DNA of 64,000 bases from Favolaschia claudopus. Lineage: Eukaryota; Basidiomycota; Agaricomycetes; Agaricales; Mycenaceae. Where the stretch lies: the NCBI GenBank assembly GCA_037176885.1, contig JAWWNJ010000057.1, positions 930,001 to 994,000 of the forward strand, in the 5' to 3' direction. Positions within the stretch are counted from its first letter, which is position 1. The number at the start of each line of letters is the position of its first letter. Shown piece after piece: positions 31,717 through 42,011 of the stretch. A model generated the notes under the pieces. It was not told the origin of the DNA and ran no database searches. It saw only the letters and a program-made list of their open reading frames with translations. The position numbers and the translations under genes are program-made.

Positions 31717-32820
31717 ATGCTCAATTCCCTGGAAGCAGATCGCGCTTTTTTAGCGGATACCGACGCTCAAATCTTCGACCTTGAGGTGCAGATAGCTGCT
31801 CTCGAGCATTCGGTTTCTATGCTTCGTGCGGCTCGGCAGCCAGCGAAGGAGCGTCTCGACTCGTATGCATATCCAGTCTTGACTCTGCCCAACGAAATCA
31901 TTGTGGAGATCTTCCTTCATTTCCTTCCCACATATCCAGAGCCCCCACCACTCGTAGGGATATACTCTCCGACATGCTTGACGCAGGTGTGCCGCAAGTG
32001 GCGCGAAATTGCACATAGGACTCCTGCGCTCTGGAGGGCCATCGATCTGACTCGGCCCTTCGAAAAGCCTGGTGTAGAAGAAGCCGTCTCTTTGTCTCTG
32101 CTATGGACAGAAAGATCGGGTGTTTACCCCCTGTCCCTGAATCTGTCGGATAGTGTGGATCCACTGTCCGTATTCACCAGTGTGATATCACGTTGTGCTC
32201 GCTGGGAGCACCTCGCATTGGAGCTTGATACCACCAGGGATCTGGACGCAATTCAAGACGCATTTCCCTCGCTGAGAGGCCTTTCCATACATTTCTCCTT
32301 TGACTTCCCCGAAACTCGAGTCCTCACTCTGAAAAACCTTGGGCTGTTGCGCACCGTCGTTCTCGATGACTGGCAGGTTCCGCACGTTGTGCTTCCATGG
32401 TCGCAGCTCACATCCCTCACGTTATTGTTCTTACGTTCCGAGCACTGTGTGCCGATTTTGCAACAAACATCAAATCTGGTGCATTGTAAACTTCGGTTTG
32501 GGATTTACAGTATGACCCCACAAGATTTGGAGCTCGAGCTACTGTGTCTCGAGACTTTGATTTTCGCGTCCGACAGTTACGCGGACCAGAATTTTTTACA
32601 TTGTCTCGTCGCACCTCGCCTCCTCCGCCTGCAGCTTGCAGAACGCTTCTTCCTGCTGGGCAACTCCGAAGCATTCGTCATCGAGTCGCTCGTATCCTTC
32701 GTCTCGAAGTCTGGGTGCCAGCTACAAGAGCTGAATATCACCGATGCATACGTTACCGACTCCGAAAATGTCTATCGCGAGGCGTTCCCTCTGATCCCTG
32801 CCATCTCCGTTGCTGTATGA
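31717..32820 (+). CDS. F-box-like/LRR protein, paralogue 8 (intact twin of pseudogene 3)
   Basis: 367 aa from ATG 31717 (MLNSLEADRAFLADTDAQ). Coiled coil at about 5-48, F-box-like domain (YPVLTLPNEIIVEIF, VCRKWREIAHRTPALWRAID), LRR-like strands (LGLLRTVVLDDW, LPWSQLTSLTL, TSNLVHCKL, RLLRLQLAERFFLLG) and cap (FVSKSGCQLQELNI, YREAFPLIPAI). Single exon. It lies in the right palindrome arm in mirror position to pseudogene 3, and it shows what that gene lost: a proper ATG and an unshifted 3' end. Likely SCF adaptor. Confidence 0.88.
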   Translation: MLNSLEADRAFLADTDAQIFDLEVQIAALEHSVSMLRAARQPAKERLDSYAYPVLTLPNEIIVEIFLHFLPTYPEPPPLVGIYSPTCLTQVCRKWREIAHRTPALWRAIDLTRPFEKPGVEEAVSLSLLWTERSGVYPLSLNLSDSVDPLSVFTSVISRCARWEHLALELDTTRDLDAIQDAFPSLRGLSIHFSFDFPETRVLTLKNLGLLRTVVLDDWQVPHVVLPWSQLTSLTLLFLRSEHCVPILQQTSNLVHCKLRFGIYSMTPQDLELELLCLETLIFASDSYADQNFLHCLVAPRLLRLQLAERFFLLGNSEAFVIESLVSFVSKSGCQLQELNITDAYVTDSENVYREAFPLIPAISVAV

Positions 32821-33050
32821 TGCCCCCCATTACCTTTCTTGTGTGCCCTGTAATACTACGCCCAGCCTACCTTCAAGTTCTGAGGAGGGCTGTGAATGAG
32901 AATTTCTTTTTTTATACTTGTCTGAGTGGTATATGTAGACGCGGTTATGCTTCGAAGACCATGGATAAGCTGCATCCTGTACAATAATCTCGCACCAATA
33001 GCCTCGAATCTCATCGAGCTCATTCCGGAAAGCATGAAAATTTCAAGTTC

Positions 33051-33620
33051 TTGAGTACTCCCAGTCTGCTTCAGCTTCAGTCTTTCTCGAATCTCATTGA
33101 ATCTATTCAGTGTTATTGGCATTGACGACTATTATCACCCACATAACAGGACACGGCGCACCTCTCCACCCCATGTCAGTAAGTACCTGCTCTACCCTAG
33201 CCGCTGACCTACTCGTACTCAACGCTGCCGCCGCCGCCGCCGCCTTCTCACGCACACCCCCCTCTAGAGTCTAGGCCTCTCCCCCCCCGCCTTCCCAACA
33301 CCGCACGCAAACTACTCAATTCCCCAATATCGACACTCAAACCCGGCGCCGTCGTTGCGAGGACCATCAAGCTCCCACATTTGCTTCACATCATCTTTGA
33401 CTTCCGAGTCACCCCACGCCAACCACGCCCCCCTCGACCTCTCCGTCTTCAATCCCGACGCATAAACCCCGCCGTGCCGCTGCGCTTGTCGGCACGTTTG
33501 AGCCGGTAACCCGTCCTGGCTCAAATCTGAGTTGTAGAACACGCCTGAATTGACTCGGCGGTGGCAGAAAGCAGGACAAGAGTGACAAGGCGGCGCGACA
33601 ATCAATCACAATCCTCGTTC
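33051..33620. other. Intergenic with CCG microsatellite
   Basis: A (GCC)n run lies at about 33224-33242, with C-rich stretches near 33280. A 97-codon frame on the minus strand (33312-33605) has no ATG start and no family resemblance. Nothing else supported. Confidence 0.45.
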
Positions 33621-33631
33621 GGGTTAGGGTT
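33621..33631. promoter_or_regulatory. Telomere-type box GGGTTAGGGTT
   Basis: About 33-43 bp upstream of ATG 33664; third occurrence of the TTAGGG motif next to an F-box gene in this window. Confidence 0.4.
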
Positions 33632-33663
33632 CGGCTATTCTTTCCTCTAAGACTCTAACGCTC

Positions 33664-34995
33664 ATGTTCTCCCTTGCTGACGAGTTGATCCTGGAAGTTT
33701 TCCAACACTTGGATGACCCAGAACTGCTTTCTCTTGCGACTGTTTCGAAGCACATCCATGCTCTCGCTGTGCTCTCTTGTTTGGGTCGACACGGAGTCAC
33801 GCAAGCAGACGTAGAAGCAAAATCTCTACCTCAATTATCCATGTCCGCATTTCGTGCGCTGCGCGTGGCTCGTTTTGCTACCGGGCTTGAATCTATCAGT
33901 CTGAGGCTCCCGCCGACCCGGTATATAAATCGCTATTTCCAGTATCTTGTCGATTTCTGCTCACGGATAAAATCGATTCGATTCATTGAACTAGAGCTTC
34001 CTTGGGATTATATACCCAGCATCGCGCCCTATAGCTATGAAGACCACGTATACGACCTCATATTAGCGCGTGCGTCGTGCCCCATTCTCGTCGTCTCTCC
34101 GCTCGGTGCCTACATCGTACGCCCTCCTGCGCCAACTCTTCTCTCACACTTTCGAGGCGCCTTGACCCTGCGTAAATCAAACCCGATTATCAGCAGGGAA
34201 CGGTTCTTTGCAGCCGTCGACTTTCGCCCGGAACACCTTGGTCGTCGAGTTTCGATCCGCCTCCTCGACCTTCCTTCCCCGCTTGGCAGCCTCTTAGTTC
34301 TCGGGGCCCCGACCGTCACTCATTTGCGCCTCACACCCAATATACGTCTCTCATCAGCGGAAGTGAGCGCAGTCCTTACCACCTTGACGCTTCCTCATCT
34401 GGTCGGGCTCGAAGTAACGCTATGCGTCACATCCGAGCCTGCGCTGCGCTCGTTTCTTTTGCGACACAAGTCTTTGAGCGCCATAAACTTGCAGACGGAG
34501 GGAAGCGGAGAGGAGGAGCTCCCCGCACCGCTGTCAGCCGACATGCTTCTGCAAACAGAGCAGCTGATAGGCAGCCCTCGACTCGTTCGATGGATACTCT
34601 CCTCCCATTCGTCCCTACCACCCCTCACCTCCGTAACCCTCGAACTCCCATCCTCGAAACCAAGCACAAACTACCTCGCCGGCCTTTCCGAGCGGCCCCT
34701 TCTCACCACTCTCACATTGACCATTTGCGGGTGGACGCCTTGGGACGACGGCGACGACGTTCCGCATGTCGAATCCGCGCTCCCCCACGTCTCCGACCTG
34801 CACCTCACCTTCTACCGCTCCGCCGCTGTCCCTCGAAGAAACCCCGCGAAGCTCGTCCGATGGCTAAGGCTGTTTAGCGGACTCCAGCGGGTGGCGCTGT
34901 GCTATGCATTGCGGCTCGAGGCGGTCTGTGCGCGATTGAGGGAGGATTTGCCGGGTGTGGCGGTCATTTCGCGTGTGCTCTCGAGTCTGGGCTGA
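33664..34995 (+). CDS. F-box protein of a different family
   Basis: 443 aa, single exon, ATG 33664. The N-terminus MFSLADELILEVFQHLDDPE followed by LLSLATVSKHIHALAV is a canonical F-box placed at residues 3-40, without a coiled coil in front. The rest is leucine-rich with irregular repeats (VTHLRLTPNIRLSSAEV, LVGLEVTLCV, LTSVTLELP, LLTTLTLTICG, VSDLHLTFY), as in agaric F-box/LRR proteins. It shows no similarity to the cap or LPWSQLTSL motif of the surrounding family and lacks their GTCAC module. Probably an independent SCF adaptor caught between array members. Confidence 0.83.
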   Translation: MFSLADELILEVFQHLDDPELLSLATVSKHIHALAVLSCLGRHGVTQADVEAKSLPQLSMSAFRALRVARFATGLESISLRLPPTRYINRYFQYLVDFCSRIKSIRFIELELPWDYIPSIAPYSYEDHVYDLILARASCPILVVSPLGAYIVRPPAPTLLSHFRGALTLRKSNPIISRERFFAAVDFRPEHLGRRVSIRLLDLPSPLGSLLVLGAPTVTHLRLTPNIRLSSAEVSAVLTTLTLPHLVGLEVTLCVTSEPALRSFLLRHKSLSAINLQTEGSGEEELPAPLSADMLLQTEQLIGSPRLVRWILSSHSSLPPLTSVTLELPSSKPSTNYLAGLSERPLLTTLTLTICGWTPWDDGDDVPHVESALPHVSDLHLTFYRSAAVPRRNPAKLVRWLRLFSGLQRVALCYALRLEAVCARLREDLPGVAVISRVLSSLG

Positions 34996-35343
34996 CGGTT
35001 CGCTCGCCAACACCACGGCAATGACAGTGGGAGCCTACATGGGCTGTGAGACGCAGAAGGAGCGGATATGCTTGGGGGCATGGTCATAATAATATGTGAA
35101 TGGTCTTGGCTCCTTTCAATGCTGCTGCATATTTATTGTATGCTTGATTTGAAGGCAGCTCTATGCTGCTTTATGATTATTTCGTTCCAGCTAGTACATA
35201 GATGCAAATGCTCTGCGGGACAAGCTCAACGCTCAAATATATATTTTTGCCTCTGGCAATTTTCTGCCACCGAAATTCAAATGTCCCCAAGTTCCCTTCT
35301 TCCGGTGTGCTGTTCGAAGCGCCCGGAATAAAGGGGTCGATAT
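34996..35343. other. Convergent intergenic spacer
   Basis: A/T-rich 3' flanking DNA between two convergent genes; nothing else seen. Confidence 0.5.
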
Positions 35344-36450
35344 TTAATTCACTCGTTGAATGAACCTTTCGCCGGTGATTTCGATTTTGGGTATCCACGG
35401 AAAGGCGTCGCGATACGACTTTTCGGAAATACGCCCAAAGGTGATGAATAGGTCCTCGAGTTTGCAGCCGGACTTCGCCATAAAGGATTTGAGCGACTCG
35501 ATAGGCTCATCAGGCTCGAGAAAGCGTTCTAGAACATCCAGCCGAAGGAGGGAGGGCACCACAAACATGTGCAGCATTCCCGACCACAAGCAACCAGCCG
35601 GAGTCATGACCAACGTTTCCAAGAATAACAATGGGATGTCTGAAAGGGTCGAGTCGGTGCTCTCGTCTTTGGTTACCGAGAGTCTAAAGTCGAGATAGAC
35701 CAACTGTGGCGTTTGCGGTAGGATTTTGAGAACGTCCGTCATCGAGGCAGACCACAACGTGAGCGAGGTCAATTGGGTCCATGGCAATTCAACGCTCCGC
35801 GCTGCATGATACGCCAGAATTGCTTTCTGAAGCAGCGGGGCATTTTCGAATGTGAATGTCGGCCATGCAGCGCAAGTCTGGCTGAGCTCGAGCTTCAGGG
35901 AACGGAGGAGAGGCATTGGGCCATCGAGTATGTCTGTAGGTCTGTCTGCGAGACATACAGCGAGATGTTCCCAGCGTGGTCGGTGGCGGATGACGGTTAA
36001 CAATTCGGAGCGGGGTACGTCGTTGGTATACCGAACGGAGATCGGGCAAGACTTGGAACGCTCTGCCCACAGGGCGCCAATCTCGTTCCGCCCTTTAGGG
36101 TTGCGCGTGTAGGCACGCACGCACATATCGATTACACGCCAAAGCTTCGGAGTGGCAAGCGCGATTGCTCGCCATTTTTGGCAGATGTGTGTGAGCAATG
36201 TCGGAGAGGATGTGCCGACGAGTGGCGGGGGTTTGGGGTATGCGGGGAGGAATTGAAGGAAGATTTCTGAGACGATTTCATTCGGTAGAGTGAGGACGGG
36301 GTACATGGATGCGTCGAGCCGATTTTGGATGACCGCTTTTGCATCATGCAATTCGGATAGGGATTGAGAACATTGAAGGTCGGGGGGCAACGACTGGATA
36401 ACACGAATCTGAGCTTCGTTCTGTGCCAGAAGGGCGCGGTCGGCCTCCAT
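35344..36450 (-). CDS. F-box-like/LRR protein, paralogue 9 (divergent)
   Basis: 368 aa from ATG 36450 (MEADRALLAQNEAQIRVI); the upstream frame opens only with TTG. The start lies three to four residues inside the family start, and the coiled coil is altered by an insertion (SLPPDLQCSQSLSELHD). F-box-like domain YPVLTLPNEIVSEIF, ICQKWRAIALATPKLWRVID; LRR-like strands (APLLQKAILAYH, LPWTQLTSLTL, TPQLVYLDF); cap FMAKSGCKLEDLFI, YRDAFPWIPKI. Single exon. No full GTCAC/GTGAC pair is seen upstream, only CAATCACGTGTCC near 36651-36663. Likely SCF adaptor under other control. Confidence 0.85.
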   Translation of the reverse strand: MEADRALLAQNEAQIRVIQSLPPDLQCSQSLSELHDAKAVIQNRLDASMYPVLTLPNEIVSEIFLQFLPAYPKPPPLVGTSSPTLLTHICQKWRAIALATPKLWRVIDMCVRAYTRNPKGRNEIGALWAERSKSCPISVRYTNDVPRSELLTVIRHRPRWEHLAVCLADRPTDILDGPMPLLRSLKLELSQTCAAWPTFTFENAPLLQKAILAYHAARSVELPWTQLTSLTLWSASMTDVLKILPQTPQLVYLDFRLSVTKDESTDSTLSDIPLLFLETLVMTPAGCLWSGMLHMFVVPSLLRLDVLERFLEPDEPIESLKSFMAKSGCKLEDLFITFGRISEKSYRDAFPWIPKIEITGERFIQRVN

Positions 36451-36760
36451 TCGATGGTCGAGGTGGGTCGTAGGTGGCAAAAGGTGGTGACAGCGAATGC
36501 GACTAAATTGTTTAGGGGCTAACAAAGAACATTCACAAGGCCGAATTGAAGCAATGCCAATACACTGTACCTGTTTAAAGCGCTATTTTCGGTGGGAGCG
36601 TGAGTGAGACGAGGTTGAGAAGAAGATGCAGGTAAAGGACAAGTGGATGGCAATCACGTGTCCGCGTCTTTCTCGACGTTTTAAATTTTAAATTTGACTC
36701 CAATTCGGTACATCGGGGCAGTACGAAGGAATTTTAGGCGTTGTGCAGCATATTTATATT

Positions 36761-37894
36761 CTACAAATCAAAATCGCTCCCGGAGTCCTCGTCCTCAGAA
36801 TACGGATTGGCGTCCGGATAAGCGTCTTCGAAAGTGAAACAAAGGGACGGAAACTCGTTACGGTATTTCGGTTGGGAGATTTTCCTTCGAAATGCGTAGA
36901 CGATGCGCACTTCCTGGAGTTGACATTGTGATTTTGAAATCAACGAATGCAGCACATCCAAAGGCTGGGCTCCCATCAAGTCCTCCGTTACGGCCAATTT
37001 ATCAAGAGCAGGGACAACGAGAGCAGCTAGAAGGTTTTTCGCCTTTCCAGCCCCAAGGAGCGATAGCGACTCCAGGGATGGAAGCACGACGTCTTGCTCT
37101 GGAGGATCGGTCATAGTGTCCAGATAACTGGGGTATCGTAGTTCGCAATGAACGAGATTTTTCGTTTGTCGCAGAATGGGATAACAATTGATGGTATGCA
37201 CATGGGTCAGAGTCAATGAGGTCAACTTGTCCCAAGGCAAGCTCCCTTGAAAAGCGATATGACCATCAATCACCACTGTCCTCAACTGGGGCGCATCGTC
37301 CAGTTTCAACGCTGTAATATTCGTAAGGAAGTTCAACTCTAGCCCGCGCAGGAGCGGAGTGGATTCCTCGAGCGCGGCGGTGAAAGTGGTGGATAGCGTG
37401 ACATGGAGTTTGAGGTACTCAATACGAGCGCCATGCGCGAGGACCGCTTTGACCGCTTTCGATGAGAATTCGGGGTAGGCGCCGTCAATGTAGATGGAAA
37501 GCGGACAAGATGCGGCTCTCGTGGTCCAGACCTCAAACATCTGCACCTGAGGAAAGAGCGGGATGGCGTGATTTTTGTATTGAAGCTGGATAGCGCGCCA
37601 CAGCCGAGGCGTGGATAACGCTATACTGCGCCACTTGCTGCAGATGCGTGCCAGGGTATTGGGGGAATGCAGTCCCATGAGCGGAGGGCAATCGGGATAC
37701 GGCGGCAGCACATGGATGAATATTTCGGATACGATCTCGGTGGGTAGAGTCAAAACAGGATACTTGTACGCGTCGAGTCGGGCTTGCGTAACATCCCTTT
37801 CAGTCTCCAAAGCTGAAATGGCGCGTTGAAGGTCCAGGATCTGGGTTTCGAGGTGCGAAATGCGAGACCGGTCGGATTCAAGGGAGCGGAGCAT
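36761..37894 (-). CDS. F-box-like/LRR protein, paralogue 10
   Basis: 377 aa from ATG 37894 (MLRSLESDRSRISHLETQ). Coiled coil at about 5-45, F-box-like domain (YPVLTLPTEIVSEIF, ICSKWRSIALSTPRLWRAI), LRR-like strands (APQLRTVVIDG, LPWDKLTSLTL, TKNLVHCEL), cap (LISKSQCQLQEVRI, YRNEFPSL) and a strikingly acidic C-terminus (SEDEDSGSDFDL). Member of the subgroup starting MLxSLExDRxRI, whose promoters carry the GTCAC module about 300-340 bp and the TGACGCGAC box about 150-170 bp upstream. Likely SCF adaptor. Confidence 0.87.
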   Translation of the reverse strand: MLRSLESDRSRISHLETQILDLQRAISALETERDVTQARLDAYKYPVLTLPTEIVSEIFIHVLPPYPDCPPLMGLHSPNTLARICSKWRSIALSTPRLWRAIQLQYKNHAIPLFPQVQMFEVWTTRAASCPLSIYIDGAYPEFSSKAVKAVLAHGARIEYLKLHVTLSTTFTAALEESTPLLRGLELNFLTNITALKLDDAPQLRTVVIDGHIAFQGSLPWDKLTSLTLTHVHTINCYPILRQTKNLVHCELRYPSYLDTMTDPPEQDVVLPSLESLSLLGAGKAKNLLAALVVPALDKLAVTEDLMGAQPLDVLHSLISKSQCQLQEVRIVYAFRRKISQPKYRNEFPSLCFTFEDAYPDANPYSEDEDSGSDFDL

Positions 37895-38039
37895 GGGTTG
37901 GAAAGTTCGGGAACGAAAATCTAGAGTATGTCGAGGCCTTTGAGAGCGATTCAACCCTTTGTTCAGTGACCAAGCTGCTCCTCCTTTGGTTTGAATATTT
38001 GAAGGCGAAAAATTGCGACAGTGCGACTTGATAAACTGC

Positions 38040-38048
38040 TGACGCGAC
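38040..38048 (-). promoter_or_regulatory. TGACGCGAC box, paralogue 10
   Basis: 146 bp upstream of ATG 37894. The same nine bases occur upstream of paralogues 11, 12 and 14. Confidence 0.5.
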
Positions 38049-38197
38049 TACATCATCAAGGGCGCAATTTACATGGAGAAAGAGACGTACCCGATGGTCT
38101 TAAAAGTTAATACCTGTATAAAAGAACGGCAGCCTGTACTGTACTGTATATCCTAATTTGATCCTAATAAGGTGGAGGTTGGAATCAAGGATTAGAG

Positions 38198-38218
38198 TCA
38201 CGCTGTGACACTGTCACG
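38198..38218 (-). promoter_or_regulatory. Triple GTCAC/GTGAC/GTCAC module, paralogue 10
   Basis: GTCAC at 38198-38202, GTGAC at 38206-38210 and GTCAC at 38214-38218, spaced 3 bp each, about 304 bp upstream of the ATG. Confidence 0.6.
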
Positions 38219-40616
38219 AATCAACTCACTTTCTTCTCTTCCTCTCCCATCCCGATGACGACAAGGCTGAGGACGATCAAACGCAAATTTTCGAGCTAGC
38301 TGGGCTTACTCGCTCTTTATTTCCCCCTCATATGTCTCTCAGATGTATCAAAATCTCAATGAAAGGCGACAAATGTCTCCGCGAGGTGAAGAGTCTACTG
38401 GGGTCCGACGGCTGAGCTTTCCAACAAGCCACGCCAACTGCGGCGTAATCCCGGAAAGCGCGAATGTCGATGCTGTCGTGCTATGCTTCAACTTGAATGC
38501 AAGTTGCAAGGATCGGCGTGGAAATCGTATGTTTCTGTTTTGATTGTCGTTAACGCACATAGTCTTATACTGAGGACCACAGACACGAAGAGAGCCGTAT
38601 TGAATTGTGAGATACTTAGCTAGTCAAGAACGAACCGTGGCTTGGAGAATGGGGTAGCTATGTCGGTCCGTCTAGCGCACTATCATCTGACAGGCGGTCA
38701 CAGTTTCTAGGCCGAAGGTGGTCCTTTGAAAACGCTCTAGGCTATATGTCATCTATACGATTTTACCACCGCGTACCGCACACCTCTCAGGTCGTGAAAG
38801 CTTGTCGTCGGCTCCATACTTGCTCCAAACTTTGGAATATCTGCCGTTGCATCTCGTGTCCCCAGAATTGATTCTTAGAAGCATGTCTGCGCGCTCCACT
38901 TCTCTCAGCATCACAACCGTCACGGCGGGTAGCTCAAGCAATCGTGTCGATGCTTCAGGATGCTCCGATTGTAAGCTGTTTTGCGTCGTATCAGGATACG
39001 CAACTACTCAACCGATTTTTGAAGGTGTTCCCGGTGCACGTCCTCTGAGCTACTCAACGCCGCCGCCATGCCACCAATGCGCCGCGGCTGTGGGACTGCT
39101 GAGGCTAACAAGGGCGACTTCTTGGTTTCTGTCTGCGTTCGTTCCCCCATTCTGCGCGAACGTCAAGATTGAGCGCTGCGGGAGGCTTCAGCACCTTGCA
39201 GACCGTCATCGATACCGACCAGATCAACCACCCGCGTACCGTAAACCACACCCGTGGCATGGCCCCATCCTTCTGTCCTTCGACGTGGAACAGGATTCTG
39301 CTTTACGCGCTGCGTGATGCCCGCGCTCCAGCGTCTTTGGAAGGCAATCCGTCAATCATGTCGCTCATTGGGAGCCGTCATGCAACTGACTCAAACCCGG
39401 AAGAGCGTGGCCGTCTGACTCGAGAGTACAGCACTGCATGCGAGAATAACGTTCCCATCCGTGCCTCGCCACCCGTATCTTCAAGTCCCCAGGCACCCTT
39501 GCCAAGTCACAAGTCATCTGGACCTCGAGCGGCCATGCTTACGCTCCAGTGTCGCCGGAGTATCGCGTCGCTGATAGAGAGTCGCTAATCGCTCGTCATA
39601 CCAGATCCGTCGAAGGGGAGTAAAGCAATGGCCCGTGGACCGTGGTGCAGCGCCTCTCGTGCCGGTTTCTATGGGGCATTCCGTGGTGTACGCACGAGTG
39701 CGATGTCTCGATAATGACGTCCTACTCCTCCCCTCCCGCACCTTTGACTTGTATGAAGCATCAAATTGGGCGTTCACGGTGTGCGGCGTAATCACACGAG
39801 CCTGCGTTCCGCTGAATTGGCAGCGCAGCGTGGCATGGTAGGCCTCCGAGCACGCCTCGCCATACATATTCGTCAAGTCTCCGCGCGCCTGCTACGAAGT
39901 TGGGTCGACGGAGACCGTGTCGAGTCAAGCTCGCGCAACGGTCATACACACTCTCATACTATCTTCGAGGCGCGAGATGGTGGACCGACGAGCCTACGCG
40001 AATCTCGTCGTAGCTGCGTCCTGCATATACTCTTTCCGGGTGGACTGCTCTGGACGACAGTGTAGCTAAGCCGCGCATCGTTCTTTAGCTCCAGGCGCTT
40101 ACCATGGAGCCGCCGCTGTTCCCACCTTTTCCATTTACCATCGCGGATGTATGGAGCTAGGAGTGCTCGCGCCCTGCTGTCTCAGGAGCCTGTCCCTGCG
40201 CCTTTGACATCCACGATACATACCACACTCACACTCACGCTTGAAGTCGCGGATACTACGGAGTTTACCTCGTCCATACTTAGTAGGCACATCCTCTGTG
40301 TCGGGCAAATCTTTCCTTGCTGCTATCTCGTGTGACTTGAATACTTAGATACGGTTCACGAGTTTGTATCGATACCTCTTTCCTCATCCACCTGTGCTGT
40401 TGCCCCAAGCCTATCAGATATATATTCGATAATCTGGTCTTTATGTATTCGTCGGGCAGGGAAGGGATAGTTACTACTTACCAGTACCTAGGCAGGAATC
40501 CGACAATCATTCCATAGTGTTGGACCTTCAACGGTCTCGCATCCAGTCACATTGACCATTGAAAGTACTCTGAATATCAATTTCATAGATTGTACAAGAC
40601 ACATGCGCTATACGAA
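38219..40616. other. Intergenic block related to the one at 42.3-44.2 kb
   Basis: Short collinear matches to the DNA upstream of paralogue 11 are visible: CGATGCTTCAGGATGCT at 38948 against CGACGCTTAAGGATGCT at 42623, then CGTATCAGGATAC, then ACCGTCATC.ATACCG at 39197 and 42902. No gene supported. It looks like an old duplicate of gene plus upstream DNA. Confidence 0.45.
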
Positions 40617-41669
40617 TCACCCTTCGCAAAAGACTGGAATTGACGGAAAGGCTTGAAGATAAGCCTCTCCAACATCATATTGGCCTGCGATGAGCAAGTG
40701 GCTGATTTCACAGCCTGATTTTGAGATAAACGACTTCAGTGAGTCAATGCAATCGTCCTCCTCAACGAACCCTCCCGAAAGCTCGAGGCGTCGGAGAGAA
40801 GGAGCGACGAGACTGCAAAAGAATTCAGGATACGGGACGCCCAATTCTGAATGCAGGAGGCAAGTCTGCAAATCTAGTAACAGGATATCCGGATATACTG
40901 AATCAGAATCACTGGATATCATGATAAAGTCGACAGCCAAATAGACAAGACGGGGCGTTTGTCGTAAAATGATCTCGCTTTCGCTGACGAATGCCTGGTT
41001 GAGGGATAGCGAGGTCAATTGAGCCCAAGGCAAGTCAATGCGGCCAATGACAAACGACCCAAGCACGACCCTGCGCAGCTTGGGTGTATCTTGGAATACA
41101 AGGCGTGCGGATAGAGAGCAAGTACGTTTTACGTCCACGCTCAGGTCCCGAAGCAACGGCATTGAGCTATATTCCATGCGGAGTGTGTCGAAAGATAAGG
41201 TGAGGTGCTCGCAACGTGGCATGTAAGGAACGAGGGCCGACAAAGCAGGTAGCGAGCCAACAGAGGTGCAGAGACGCACGGAAACGGGGAAAAGTTTAGA
41301 CCTGTCTATCCATAAGGCGCCTAAATGCTCTTGCTGTTCGAGGGGGATGATGTCGGTGAACTCCACTGCCCGCCATAGCTGCGGGATTGCAATTGCGATT
41401 TCTCGCCACCTTCGGCAGACGTGAGTCAGTGAAGTGGGGGAGGTGGAGCCAGCGAGCGGCGGTGGACTGGGGTATGAGGGGATGAACCAAAGGAAGATTT
41501 CGGATATGATTTCGTTGGGCAAGGTCAAGACTGGGTACTTGTATCCGTCGAGTCGGCTCTGAACGACGTCCTGTTCAGTTTCCAATGTTAAAATAGCTTG
41601 CTGGAGCTCCAGAATCTGGCTTTCCAGATTCAAAATGCGACACCGGTCAGCTTCAAGGGAAGCGAGCAT
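40617..41669 (-). CDS. F-box-like/LRR protein, paralogue 11
   Basis: 350 aa from ATG 41669 (MLASLEADRCRILNLESQ). Coiled coil at about 5-45 (ILELQQAILTLETEQDVV), F-box-like domain (YPVLTLPNEIISEIF, VCRRWREIAIAIPQLWRAVE), LRR-like strands (TPKLRRVVLGSF, LPWAQLTSLSL, TPRLVYLAV) and cap (FISKSGCEISHLLI, YLQAFPSIPVF). Single exon. In tandem, same direction, with paralogues 10 and 12, spaced 3-4 kb, and shares their two-box promoter. Likely SCF adaptor. Confidence 0.87.
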   Translation of the reverse strand: MLASLEADRCRILNLESQILELQQAILTLETEQDVVQSRLDGYKYPVLTLPNEIISEIFLWFIPSYPSPPPLAGSTSPTSLTHVCRRWREIAIAIPQLWRAVEFTDIIPLEQQEHLGALWIDRSKLFPVSVRLCTSVGSLPALSALVPYMPRCEHLTLSFDTLRMEYSSMPLLRDLSVDVKRTCSLSARLVFQDTPKLRRVVLGSFVIGRIDLPWAQLTSLSLNQAFVSESEIILRQTPRLVYLAVDFIMISSDSDSVYPDILLLDLQTCLLHSELGVPYPEFFCSLVAPSLRRLELSGGFVEEDDCIDSLKSFISKSGCEISHLLIAGQYDVGEAYLQAFPSIPVFCEG

Positions 41670-41815
41670 AATGAGAGAATTAGGCTGGGTTGAAGTGGAA
41701 GAAAATCAGTAGATACTTGCAAAGAGTGTCTAAGAATGCTGCCCACATCAGATTTAGGCTTTTGTAGATCGCAGGATCTCGATAGTTTGAGGTGAATCTT
41801 GAGAAATTGCGTCAC

Positions 41816-41824
41816 TGACGCGAC
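41816..41824 (-). promoter_or_regulatory. TGACGCGAC box, paralogue 11
   Basis: 147 bp upstream of ATG 41669. Confidence 0.5.
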
Positions 41825-41996
41825 CTTGTCGTCAAAAGCGCGTTTATCGTCGAGAAAAGTCGTACGTCGTGGTGTTAAAACACCCTTTTCGAAGGTATAG
41901 AGTCCCTGTCGCGCTAGCGGCGCGTTTTGTAGAGTTTTTGAGAGTCGAATTGGTATTTGGCAACTTCAAGTTAGATCACTGGAAATTCCCCACGCT

Positions 41997-42011
41997 GTGA
42001 CACTGCGTGAC
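41997..42011 (-). promoter_or_regulatory. GTGAC repeat module, paralogue 11
   Basis: GTGACACTGCGTGAC, preceded by CACGCT; in register with the triple module of paralogue 10 but with the outer arms altered. About 328 bp upstream of the ATG. Confidence 0.5.

Larger units (their letters stand above)
28180..33050. repeat. Right arm of the large inverted duplication
   Basis: Mirror copy of 18204-23458. The match covers gene, promoter, intergenic block and the 3' flank beyond 32820, and may run to about 33110. About 4.7 kb of unrelated spacer (two tandem F-box genes and empty DNA) separates the arms. Confidence 0.8.

Noticed and set aside
33312..33605. 97-codon frame divergent from the F-box gene at 33664
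   Set aside because: No ATG, no recognised motif, overlapped by another open frame in GC-rich DNA.
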